From: Lachnospiraceae bacterium
Lineage (GTDB): Bacteria; Bacillota; Clostridia; Lachnospirales; Lachnospiraceae
NCBI GenBank assembly: GCA_014804495.1
Contig: JAAUZS010000067.1
Coordinates: 8,181-15,198 of the forward strand
DNA: 7,018 nucleotides
Direction of reading: 5' to 3'
The notes under the pieces are model-generated. The model had not been told where the DNA came from. It ran no database searches and saw only the letters and a list, made by a program, of their open reading frames with translations. This document shows positions 1-6,124 of this stretch, piece by piece (the stretch's first letter is position 1; every line of letters starts with the position of its first letter). A program made the position numbers and the translations under genes.

Positions 1-231
1 ATACGTGTTACATTAGATGCCGGAGGTTCTACATATCCCGATCTTCCGCATGAGGGTGAAGAATTTGGCTATGTACTGTCCGGAACCATCTATATTGTCC
101 TTGGGAACAGAACTATAAAGGCTAAAAAAGGCGAGTCCTTCTATTTTAAACCGGACTCCAGACATTACATAAAAGCGGGTGAAAAATCAGGAGCCACATT
201 TATATGGGTAAGCACTCCGCCTAACTTCTGA
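1..231 (+). CDS. Cupin-domain transcriptional regulator, C-terminal fragment (probable XRE-cupin family)
   Basis: Partial gene, open at the left edge; the last 76 codons are visible and end in TGA. They form a cupin_2 barrel. Motif 1 holds His17, Glu21 and Gly28 (fragment numbering), within HEGEEFGYVLSG. Motif 2 holds Gly44, Pro51 and His55. The second His of the classical HxH is absent (HEG), so metal binding is uncertain. The ending TPPNF is typical of regulators with an N-terminal XRE helix-turn-helix and a C-terminal cupin sensor (PuuR/SutR-like). The DNA-binding half lies outside the window, so that part is inferred. The gene sits 36 bp upstream of potA with no terminator between them. 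This suggests a polyamine-responsive regulator cotranscribed with the transporter; in related Clostridia an XRE-cupin gene commonly precedes potABCD. The cupin call is strong and the ligand is a guess. Confidence 0.85.
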   Translation: MRVTLDAGGSTYPDLPHEGEEFGYVLSGTIYIVLGNRTIKAKKGESFYFKPDSRHYIKAGEKSGATFIWVSTPPNF

Positions 232-254
232 TATAAAAATTGAAAAGATAACAT

Positions 255-260
255 GGAGGA
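255..260 (+). promoter_or_regulatory. Ribosome binding site that fixes the potA start
   Basis: GGAGGA lies 7 nt before the ATG at 268. It overlaps an in-frame upstream ATG at 253, which has no Shine-Dalgarno sequence of its own, so translation should start at 268. Confidence 0.85.
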
Positions 261-267
261 AATACCA

Positions 268-1341
268 ATGCAAAAAGAGTTGATCAGACTTGAAAATATT
301 TCAAAATCATATGACGGCCAGATGGTTTTAGATGAGCTTGAACTGAATATTAATGAAAATGAATTTGTCACCCTGCTTGGACCAAGCGGTTGCGGGAAAA
401 CAACTACTCTGCGCATAATTGGCGGTTTCGCTAATCCCGATACCGGTAAAGTAATCTTTGACGGTCAGGACATTACCAATGTACCGCCCAATAAAAGACA
501 TTTGAATACCGTATTTCAGAAATACGCACTTTTCACGCATATGACAATCGCCGAAAACATAGCTTTTGGATTAAAAATCAAGAAAAAAACCAAGAGTTAC
601 ATAGATGATAAAATCAAATATGCCTTGAAACTGGTAAATCTTGAAGGCTATGAAAACCGCATGCCGGATTCACTAAGCGGCGGTCAGCAGCAGCGTATCG
701 CCATAGCAAGGGCTATAGTCAACGAACCGAGGGTACTGCTGTTGGACGAACCTTTGGGTGCTCTTGATTTAAAGCTTCGTCAGGAAATGCAGTATGAGCT
801 TATACGCATGAAAAACGAATTAGGAATTACCTTTATATATGTTACCCACGATCAGGAAGAAGCCCTAACCATGTCCGATAAGATTGTCGTCATGAATCAG
901 GGTTATATCCAGCAGATTGGCTCTCCTGAGTCTATCTATAATGAACCGGAAAATGCCTTTGTTGCTGATTTCATAGGCGACAGTAATATAATTGGCGCTA
1001 CTATGATCGAAGATAAATTAGTTGACATTCTGGGAGCCAAATTTGCCTGTGTGGATACGGGATTTGGTACCAATAAACCTGTGGATGTCGTAATCCGTCC
1101 GGAAGATGTGGAACTCATAGAACCGGAGGATGGTACTATTAAGGGTGTCGTAACACATTTGATTTTCAAAGGCGTACACTATGAAATGGAAGTTATGGCG
1201 AACGGTTTTGAATGGCTTGTTCATTCCACTACCCTCTTTCCTGTCGGAAAAGAAGTCGGAATAAGGGTAGATCCATTCAATATCCAGATTATGAATAAGC
1301 CTGAATCTGAAGATGAGGAGGCGGTAGCAATTGAAATCTAA
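268..1341 (+). CDS. potA: Spermidine/putrescine ABC transporter, ATP-binding protein PotA
   Basis: A 357-residue ATPase that powers polyamine import from the cytoplasmic face of the PotBC channel. All nucleotide-binding motifs are intact: A-loop Tyr15, Walker [10 protein letters not shown] (38-46), Q-loop Gln84, signature LSGGQQQR (136-143), Walker B VLLLD with catalytic Glu161, D-loop GALD (164-167) and H-loop His194. After about residue 240 comes a TOBE_2-type regulatory domain (roughly 275-345), as in PotA, FbpC and other CUT/MOI-type importer ATPases. E. coli PotA is about 378 residues, so the length fits. The start at 268 is chosen over 253 because GGAGGA is correctly spaced only for 268. 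The 3' end overlaps potB by 11 bp, so translation is probably coupled. The polyamine assignment rests mainly on the PotD-like binding protein and on the gene order. Confidence 0.95.
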   Translation: MQKELIRLENISKSYDGQMVLDELELNINENEFVTLLGPSGCGKTTTLRIIGGFANPDTGKVIFDGQDITNVPPNKRHLNTVFQKYALFTHMTIAENIAFGLKIKKKTKSYIDDKIKYALKLVNLEGYENRMPDSLSGGQQQRIAIARAIVNEPRVLLLDEPLGALDLKLRQEMQYELIRMKNELGITFIYVTHDQEEALTMSDKIVVMNQGYIQQIGSPESIYNEPENAFVADFIGDSNIIGATMIEDKLVDILGAKFACVDTGFGTNKPVDVVIRPEDVELIEPEDGTIKGVVTHLIFKGVHYEMEVMANGFEWLVHSTTLFPVGKEVGIRVDPFNIQIMNKPESEDEEAVAIEI

Positions 1342-2149
1342 AAGTAAATTATTGGCAGCCCCCTACACTTTATGGTCGGCGCTGTTTATTATCATACCGT
1401 TGTGCATGATTATATACTATGGCGTTACGGATAAAACAGGAGCTTTTACGTTGGAAAATATTACCGCGATTGCTTCAATCGGACATGCAAGAGCACTCTG
1501 GCGCTCCATTTTGCTATCCATCATAAGTACCGTTTTATGCTTTGTACTTGCATATCCGCTTGCAATGATACTTACAAATATGAAGGGCGGTCAATACGGC
1601 TTTATTATCCTGATTTTTATCCTGCCTATGTGGATGAATTTTTTACTGCGTACACTTGCATGGCAAACTTTGCTTGAAAAAAGAGGCGTAATAAACAGCA
1701 TACTCTCTTTCTTAGGTCTTCCGAATATGCATATTATCAATACACCGTATGCAATTATACTTGGTATGGTATATAACTTTCTGCCGTTTATGGTGCTGCC
1801 GTTGTATAACGCTTTGTCTAAGATTGATGAAAATGTTATAAATGCGGCTAAAGACTTAGGTGCAAACAAGATACAGACTTTTTTCCATGTAATACTGCCC
1901 CTGTCAGTACCGGGCATCATCAGCGGCATTACTATGGTATTTGTTCCGGCTCTCACCACTTTCGTTATCAGCACTCTCCTTGGCGGAAGTAAAGTCCTGC
2001 TAATCGGTGATGTAATAGAGCAGGAATTCACTCAGGCGAGCAATTGGCATCTGGGCAGCGGTCTGTCCATTATTCTGATGGTATTCATTATCATCAATAT
2101 GATTATTACTTCGTTGTTTGATAAAGAAGGAACCGGTTCCGTTTTGTAG
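1331..2149 (+). CDS. potB: Spermidine/putrescine ABC transporter permease PotB
   Basis: Integral membrane permease of 272 residues, one half of the polyamine channel. About six hydrophobic segments are visible, near residues 11-31, 57-83, 90-112, 138-160, 195-217 and 243-262. The cytoplasmic EAA loop that docks on PotA is at about 170-196 ([20 protein letters not shown] followed by LSVPGI). The conserved PotB-type stretch [18 protein letters not shown] follows near 216-233. The start is TTG at 1331, overlapping the end of potA by 11 bp. GAGGAGG at 1315-1321 lies 9 nt upstream, and no better ATG is near. The overlap and rare start codon suggest translational coupling to potA. This is the first of two unequal permeases, with potC 32 bp downstream, which is the standard PotB-PotC heterodimer layout. 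Confidence 0.93.
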   Translation: MKSKSKLLAAPYTLWSALFIIIPLCMIIYYGVTDKTGAFTLENITAIASIGHARALWRSILLSIISTVLCFVLAYPLAMILTNMKGGQYGFIILIFILPMWMNFLLRTLAWQTLLEKRGVINSILSFLGLPNMHIINTPYAIILGMVYNFLPFMVLPLYNALSKIDENVINAAKDLGANKIQTFFHVILPLSVPGIISGITMVFVPALTTFVISTLLGGSKVLLIGDVIEQEFTQASNWHLGSGLSIILMVFIIINMIITSLFDKEGTGSVL

Positions 2150-2181
2150 CATACCGTAACACAAAAGTGAGGTAAATAGTT

Positions 2182-2952
2182 ATGAAAATACTTAGGAAAC
2201 TTTATATAGCGCTGATTTTTGTCTTTCTCTATGCACCAATCGGCACATTGATTGTACTTTCATTTAATAAAAGCAGAACAAGGGCTAAATGGGGCGGTTT
2301 TACATTTGAATGGTATGTTGCTCTGCTGGAGGACGAAACCATCCTCAATGCACTTGGCAACACCTTGCTGATTGCCTTTATATCTTCCATAGTTGCAGTC
2401 GTAATCGGTACGATTACCTGTGTTGCCATGAGCAGAATGAAGCGTAAACCGCGGATAATTCTGATGGGCATCACCAATATCCCCATGCTGAATGCAGATA
2501 TCGTAACCGGTATTTCACTTATGCTGTTGTTTATCAGTATGGGACTTAAATTCGGATTCGGCACTATTCTCCTTTCACATATTACGTTTAATATTCCCTA
2601 TGTGATTTTGAGTATTATGCCTAGAATGTCTCAGTTAAATCCGCATACTTATGAAGCGGCATTGGATTTAGGGGCTTCGCATATAACAGCTTTTTTCAAG
2701 GTTACTCTTCCCGATTTAATGCCCGGCATTTTATCAGGATTCCTGATGGCGTTTACAATGTCGCTTGACGACTTTATCATTACTCATTTTACGAAGGGCG
2801 CAGGCGTAGATACATTATCAACTAAAATATATACGGAAGTAAGAAAAGGAATAAAGCCTGAAATGTATGCACTTTCCACGATTATATTCGTTACTGTGCT
2901 GGTACTGCTGTTTCTTATCAATATGACGCCGACTAAGAAGCAGAAGAATTGA
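2182..2952 (+). CDS. potC: Spermidine/putrescine ABC transporter permease PotC
   Basis: Second permease subunit, 256 residues, expected to pair with PotB in the cytoplasmic membrane. Hydrophobic segments lie near residues 7-28, 60-84, 92-120, 126-146, 182-202 and 230-248. The EAA loop is at about 158-186 (YEAALDLGASHITAFFKVTL, then PDLMPGILSG). The motif SLDDFIITHF (194-203) is characteristic of PotC and of the related PotI. The ATG at 2182 is preceded by GTGAGGT at 2167-2173 with 8 nt spacing. The gap after potB is 32 bp and holds no terminator-like hairpin. The gene ends in TGA, and the potD ribosome binding site starts 6 nt later. The C-terminal tail KKQKN is basic and cytoplasmic, in line with the positive-inside rule. 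Confidence 0.94.
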   Translation: MKILRKLYIALIFVFLYAPIGTLIVLSFNKSRTRAKWGGFTFEWYVALLEDETILNALGNTLLIAFISSIVAVVIGTITCVAMSRMKRKPRIILMGITNIPMLNADIVTGISLMLLFISMGLKFGFGTILLSHITFNIPYVILSIMPRMSQLNPHTYEAALDLGASHITAFFKVTLPDLMPGILSGFLMAFTMSLDDFIITHFTKGAGVDTLSTKIYTEVRKGIKPEMYALSTIIFVTVLVLLFLINMTPTKKQKN

Positions 2953-2957
2953 TTATG

Positions 2958-2964
2958 AAAGGAG
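2958..2964 (+). promoter_or_regulatory. Ribosome binding site of potD with ambiguous spacing
   Basis: AAAGGAG lies 1 nt before an ATG at 2966 and 13 nt before an in-frame ATG at 2978. The first spacing is too short for normal initiation and the second is long but workable, so 2978 is preferred. Confidence 0.7.
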
Positions 2965-2977
2965 CATGGGTATTTCT

Positions 2978-4060
2978 ATGCATAAATCACATAAGAATAT
3001 ATTCAAAAAAATATTAATTTTAGCTCTGTCTGTTGCATTTATGATACTAATAACCGGCTGTGGTCTTCCCAAGCCCGGAGAAAACGGCGTAGTTATCGTA
3101 TATAACTGGGGTGAATACATTGACCCTGATGTTCTTGTAATGTTTGAGGAAGAGACCGGTATCAAGGTAATATATGATGAGTTTGAGACAAATGAGACCA
3201 TGTATCCGAAAATAGCTGCAGGCGCAGCGAACTATGATGTAGTCTGCCCTTCTGACTATATGATTAATAAAATGATAGATAACGGATTATTGGCGGAAAT
3301 AGACTATGACAATATTCCAAATGCAAAGGCAAATATAGGCAGTCAGTATTGGGAAATGTCCGAAGATTTTGATCCCGGCAATAAATATTCTATCCCTTAC
3401 TGCTGGGGAACCGTGGGAATCCTCTATAACAAGACTATGGTGGATGAACCGATAACAAAATGGGCGCAGCTCTGGGATGAAAAATATGAAGATGAAATCC
3501 TAATGCAGGATTCTGTCCGTGACGCCTTTATGGTAGTGGAAAAGCTTTACGGCTATTCTTTGAATACCGTTGACCCAGATAAACTGCAGACCGTTAAAAA
3601 CACTTTGATTGAACAAAAACCTTTGGTTCAGGCATATGTCATCGATCAGGTCCGGGATAAAATGATTGGCGGTGAAGCAGCTATCGGCGTTATATATTCC
3701 GGAGAGGCAATTTATACACAGTATGAAAACCCCGATTTGGAATATGTAATTCCAGAGGAAGGCACAAACGTATGGATTGATTCATGGGTAATCCTGGAAA
3801 ATGCACCAAACAAAGAAAACGCCGAGAAGTTCATTGACTTCATGTGCCGTGCAGACATTGCGCTATTGAACTTTGAATACATCACCTACTCCACACCAAA
3901 TGATGCCGCTAAAGAACTTATTGAGGATGAAGAAATCAAAAATTCTCCTATCGCTTTCCCTGATTTGTCTCAATATCAGAATCTGGAAGCATACAAATAT
4001 CTGGGTGAAGATGGCGATTTATTATACAATGAGTTGTGGAAAGAAGTTAAGTCATATTAA
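2978..4060 (+). CDS. potD: Spermidine/putrescine-binding lipoprotein PotD
   Basis: Extracellular solute-binding protein of the importer, 360 residues from ATG 2978 (364 if ATG 2966 is used). The N-terminus has a basic stretch (HKSHKNIFKK), a hydrophobic core and the lipobox ITGC, making Cys28 the lipid-anchored residue, as expected in a Gram-positive cell. The mature part matches the PotD/PotF family throughout: VYNWGEYIDP (41-50), the TNETMYPKI region (71-79), CPSDY (90-94), YSIPYCWG (137-144), WIDSW (266-270) and YSTPN (304-308). Predicted ligand contacts by comparison with E. coli PotD are Trp44, Glu46, Tyr47, Ser92, Tyr94, Asp178, Asp182, Tyr240, Trp266, Asp268 and Tyr304. Two differ from E. 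coli: Asp182 for Glu and Tyr240 for Trp. Whether spermidine or putrescine is preferred cannot be read from this. It is the last gene of the unit; its stop codon enters the terminator stem. Confidence 0.95.
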   Translation: MHKSHKNIFKKILILALSVAFMILITGCGLPKPGENGVVIVYNWGEYIDPDVLVMFEEETGIKVIYDEFETNETMYPKIAAGAANYDVVCPSDYMINKMIDNGLLAEIDYDNIPNAKANIGSQYWEMSEDFDPGNKYSIPYCWGTVGILYNKTMVDEPITKWAQLWDEKYEDEILMQDSVRDAFMVVEKLYGYSLNTVDPDKLQTVKNTLIEQKPLVQAYVIDQVRDKMIGGEAAIGVIYSGEAIYTQYENPDLEYVIPEEGTNVWIDSWVILENAPNKENAEKFIDFMCRADIALLNFEYITYSTPNDAAKELIEDEEIKNSPIAFPDLSQYQNLEAYKYLGEDGDLLYNELWKEVKSY

Positions 4061-4117
4061 AAATAAACCCAAACGGTGCTCACCGCAAGCTAAATCGCTC
4101 CGTTTGGGTTTATTTTT
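4059..4117. terminator. Bidirectional intrinsic terminator between convergent potD and the minus-strand lipoprotein gene
   Basis: The arms at 4059-4076 and 4100-4117 are perfectly complementary over 18 bp, around a 23-nt loop. The core is CCCAAACGG/CCGTTTGGG. The outer part is A-rich on the left and T-rich on the right (TTTATTTTT), so each strand reads a stem followed by a U-run. On the plus strand it ends the pot unit; on the minus strand it ends the lipoprotein gene, whose stop is at 4166-4168. The loop is longer than usual and holds its own possible hairpin (CGGT at 4074-4077, ACCG at 4082-4085), which competes with the base of the main stem. Confidence 0.9.
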
Positions 4118-4165
4118 AATCATGCTGTATTTTCACACTAATAGCCATGCTCCTTTTTCAATCTA

Positions 4166-4669
4166 TTATTTCAATGCCTTAAAAGAGGCAACTATGGCAT
4201 CAGCTACATTCTCTTCACCCATTACAAACAATACCAAATCTCCTATGCTTTCTGCTTCAGCTTTATCAGCGCTTACGCAGACCCATTTATTCAAGTCGGC
4301 ATTTTCCAATAAAATCGTTTTAACCGAATCAACATCATCCGGATTAACACGAAGCAGTACACATTGATATGGAATTACATTCATCAATGGAACCGATACG
4401 ATTCCTTCCGTATAAGATACCTCGGAAGCGCCTAAAAACATCACAGCATTATCTTCCGTAAGTACATCAGTCATATACCTTTCTGCCATAGCTTCCTTCG
4501 TCTCGGAATCCAAATCCGCACCATCATAGATTTGCGCCAGAATATCCGTCAGCTCTCCTTCAATATGAACATCTGTGCTATCTCCTGCTTTTCCACATGC
4601 CGTGCATGCTGACATGCACAATATCAGGATTACTAAGATGCTTAATGTTTTCTTCGATTTTGTTTTCAT
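4166..4669 (-). CDS. Small putative lipoprotein of unknown function (DUF4358-like)
   Basis: A 167-residue secreted protein. The signal peptide has a Lys-rich start (MKTKSKK) and a hydrophobic core (9-18). Two possible lipobox cysteines follow: Cys22 (MSAC) and Cys25 (CTAC). The mature part is acidic and has no membrane segment. Its layout resembles the DUF4358 lipoproteins common in Clostridia: an N-terminal helix, a MFLGASEVSYTEGI stretch and a segment reading LLRVNPDDVDSVKTILLENA. I am not certain of this family, and no catalytic motif is visible. AAAGGA at 4678-4683 sits 8 nt before the ATG. The gene is 89 bp downstream of the cysteine-cluster gene. It may have its own promoter; a possible -10 reading TATGAT on the minus strand lies at 4712-4717, with no convincing -35. 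It is convergent with potD and shares its terminator. Confidence 0.8.
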   Translation of the reverse strand: MKTKSKKTLSILVILILCMSACTACGKAGDSTDVHIEGELTDILAQIYDGADLDSETKEAMAERYMTDVLTEDNAVMFLGASEVSYTEGIVSVPLMNVIPYQCVLLRVNPDDVDSVKTILLENADLNKWVCVSADKAEAESIGDLVLFVMGEENVADAIVASFKALK

Positions 4670-4694
4670 TGTTTTCGTCCTTTCATATTATTTC

Positions 4695-4711
4695 AAAACA
4701 TCTGTTGTTTT
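4695..4711. promoter_or_regulatory. Small inverted repeat upstream of the lipoprotein gene
   Basis: AAAACA at 4695-4700 and TGTTTT at 4706-4711 are exact inverted repeats around a 5-nt spacer. They lie between a possible -10 (4712-4717) and the ribosome binding site (4678-4683). It could be an operator or chance in AT-rich DNA. Confidence 0.25.
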
Positions 4712-4758
4712 ATCATACTTCTACATATTGGAAATATTTAGTTTCGTAAAAACTTGCT

Positions 4759-5439
4759 CTATTTTATTATTACCGCTGCTTCAGAGGTCATACTGCTAAA
4801 AAGTGATTTTCTTGCATCAAACTGCGCATAAAAATCATCTGATTTGTACTGTGTTTCATAAAAGATATGTAATAGCTTCATATTGATTTCCTTCATAATA
4901 TCCATATCAGATAAGCCTGCTTCTGCATCAGTTTCCAAACCCGCAATCTTCTCTTCCAGTCTGCGTCTTAAATCATGCCAGCTTATTAAAAACTCCTCAT
5001 ATTTTCTGCTATCCTGTATTTCAAGCCACTTTTTCACCTTAACTTTAGTCATGCTTGTACATATACAGGCACCATCCAGCAAAAAGTATTGTAATTTATG
5101 ATTCTCATAATTCCTGCCGAGCGGAAACAGCCTGCATAAACCGGGTCTGTATGCATGTATACTGCACCTTCCTTCTTCATTCAAAAATCCACATTTCTCC
5201 ATAGCTCCCTGCATTTTCAAATTCGGAAGAATAAGCCCATCCTCTATATTAAGCTCTATCAGCTCTTTTCCTTGTAAAAGCTCAGCAAACGTACAATTCA
5301 AACCGCATTCTAACTGCCATATGTCATAAGGGTCCAGCACAATGGACTGTCCCATTCCCTGACAACACTCGAAACAGCCTTTGCAGTCATTGCAGCCAGC
5401 CTTTACCATATCGTTAATTTCATATAATTTTTCACTCAT
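4759..5439 (-). CDS. YkgJ-family cysteine-cluster (putative Zn/Fe-chelating) protein
   Basis: A 226-residue soluble protein with the CxxCxxCxxCC signature of the YkgJ family (PF03692): Cys16, 19, 22, 25 and 26. Further conserved-type positions follow: Cys83 (CGFL), Cys92 and His95 (CSIHAYRP), Cys102 (LCRLFP) and the pair Cys125/Cys127. With Cys45 and Cys49 that gives 12 cysteines, all in the first 127 residues. The family is predicted to bind zinc or an Fe-S/iron centre; its biochemical role is unknown. The C-terminal 100 residues lack cysteines, are helical and charged, and show no recognised domain. The start is set at ATG 5439, 5 nt after TGAGG. A GTG one codon upstream (5442) is only 2 nt from that site. 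The gene lies 64 bp downstream of the ATPase, with an inverted repeat in the gap and no terminator, so both readthrough and separate transcription are possible. Confidence 0.85.
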   Translation of the reverse strand: MSEKLYEINDMVKAGCNDCKGCFECCQGMGQSIVLDPYDIWQLECGLNCTFAELLQGKELIELNIEDGLILPNLKMQGAMEKCGFLNEEGRCSIHAYRPGLCRLFPLGRNYENHKLQYFLLDGACICTSMTKVKVKKWLEIQDSRKYEEFLISWHDLRRRLEEKIAGLETDAEAGLSDMDIMKEINMKLLHIFYETQYKSDDFYAQFDARKSLFSSMTSEAAVIIK

Positions 5440-5444
5440 CACAG

Positions 5445-5449
5445 CCTCA
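5445..5449 (-). promoter_or_regulatory. Ribosome binding site that decides the YkgJ-family gene start
   Basis: The minus strand reads TGAGG here, 5 nt before ATG 5439 and only 2 nt before GTG 5442, which favours the ATG. Confidence 0.6.
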
Positions 5450-5450
5450 T

Positions 5451-5477
5451 TTTACTATATCTTATCATGATAGTAAA
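5451..5477. promoter_or_regulatory. Inverted repeat (possible operator) upstream of the YkgJ-family gene
   Basis: TTTACTAT (5451-5458) and ATAGTAAA (5470-5477) are perfect 8-bp inverted repeats spaced by 11 nt. A separate 10-bp palindrome, TATCATGATA (5463-5472), overlaps the right arm. The element sits directly upstream of the ribosome binding site of the cysteine-cluster gene. A -10-like TATAGT (minus strand, 5454-5459) lies within it, but no matching -35 is found and it would leave almost no 5' leader. It is AT-rich, so a DNA operator is more plausible than a stable RNA hairpin. Confidence 0.4.
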
Positions 5478-5503
5478 GAAATTTTATTTAATCAGTTTTC
5501 TCT

Positions 5504-6124
5504 TTATTCAACAATTTCTCCGTCCTTCATTTTATATACAACATCACACAACGAATTAATATCCTCTTTATAATGGGAAGCAACCAGAATCAGTTTTCCG
5601 CGTTTCTTCTCTTCAAGAATGCGTTCCCTTGCATTATTTACGGAGCCTTCATCCAAAGCGCTGAGCGGCTCGTCCAGAATCAGAATCGCAGGGTCTTCCA
5701 TAAAAGCCATAGACAGCGCAAGCTTCTGCTTCATCCCCAGCGAATATTTTCCCACCGTTTTCTTATCATCCGGATTTAAGCCGAACATTTCAAGAACTTC
5801 ACGTATACGTGCATCACCAGCTTTCTTATTATAGGCTGCAATTACGGCAAGGTTCTTATAAGCGGTATAATACGGTATGTACTCAGGACGCTCAATGATA
5901 AAGCCTACATCTTTAAGAAGGTCCGTCAATACATATCCATCTATGGTAATTATGCCTGACGTTTTCTTCATAAGCCCCAGGAGTACTTTAAACAGCACTG
6001 TCTTACCCGCCCCGTTATCTCCTACGAAACCGTAGATATTTCCTGAATCAAGCGTCAGATTTATGTTTTTTATGAGTTCTACGCCCTTTACTGTCTTACC
6101 GACATTATTCATCCTGATCTGCAT
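5504..6124 (-). CDS. ABC transporter ATP-binding protein, BcrA/LanF-like (E-loop)
   Basis: A 206-residue ATPase consisting of one nucleotide-binding domain. Walker A is GDNGAGKT (35-42), the signature is YSLGMKQK (127-134), Walker B is ILILD (147-151) with Glu152, the D-loop is SALD (155-158) and the H-loop is His184. The position that normally holds the Q-loop Gln is Glu78, in FIIERPEYIPYY. This E-loop is a feature of the bacitracin-resistance and lantibiotic-immunity (BcrA, LanF) ATPases. The signature SLGMKQ is also usual for that group. At 206 residues it is short, because it lacks the C-terminal extension many BcrA-like ATPases have. The ATG at 6124 overlaps the end of the permease gene by 20 bp, with AAAGGGG at 6134-6140 spaced 9 nt, so the two are probably translationally coupled and form one transporter. 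The substrate is unknown; export of a peptide, or self-protection, is inferred. Confidence 0.9.
   Translation of the reverse strand: MQIRMNNVGKTVKGVELIKNINLTLDSGNIYGFVGDNGAGKTVLFKVLLGLMKKTSGIITIDGYVLTDLLKDVGFIIERPEYIPYYTAYKNLAVIAAYNKKAGDARIREVLEMFGLNPDDKKTVGKYSLGMKQKLALSMAFMEDPAILILDEPLSALDEGSVNNARERILEEKKRGKLILVASHYKEDINSLCDVVYKMKDGEIVE

Noticed and set aside
253..267. Upstream in-frame ATG that would lengthen PotA by five residues
   Set aside because: It overlaps the GGAGGA site, which is correctly spaced only for the ATG at 268, and it has no ribosome binding site of its own.
232..267. Riboswitch or promoter between the cupin regulator gene and potA
   Set aside because: The 36-bp gap is too short for a riboswitch, and no -35/-10 pair is visible.
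1591..2031. A minus-strand open frame of 146 codons opposite potB
   Set aside because: It lies wholly inside potB, which has clear permease motifs in its own frame; the opposite frame shows no domain.
3873..4367. A plus-strand open frame of 164 codons across the potD end and terminator
   Set aside because: It overlaps potD in another frame, runs through the terminator hairpin and across the opposite-strand lipoprotein gene; the translation has no recognisable domain and is rich in Ser/Thr/Asn, as expected of a shadow frame.
5454..5459. TATAGT (minus strand) as a -10 box for the YkgJ-family gene
   Set aside because: No -35 is found at 16-18 nt, and transcription starting from it would begin at or inside the ribosome binding site.
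5478..5503. Possible terminator after the ABC ATPase gene on the minus strand
   Set aside because: Only a 5-bp A/T-rich pairing (AGAAA with TTTCT) can form, with no GC-rich stem or clear U-run.
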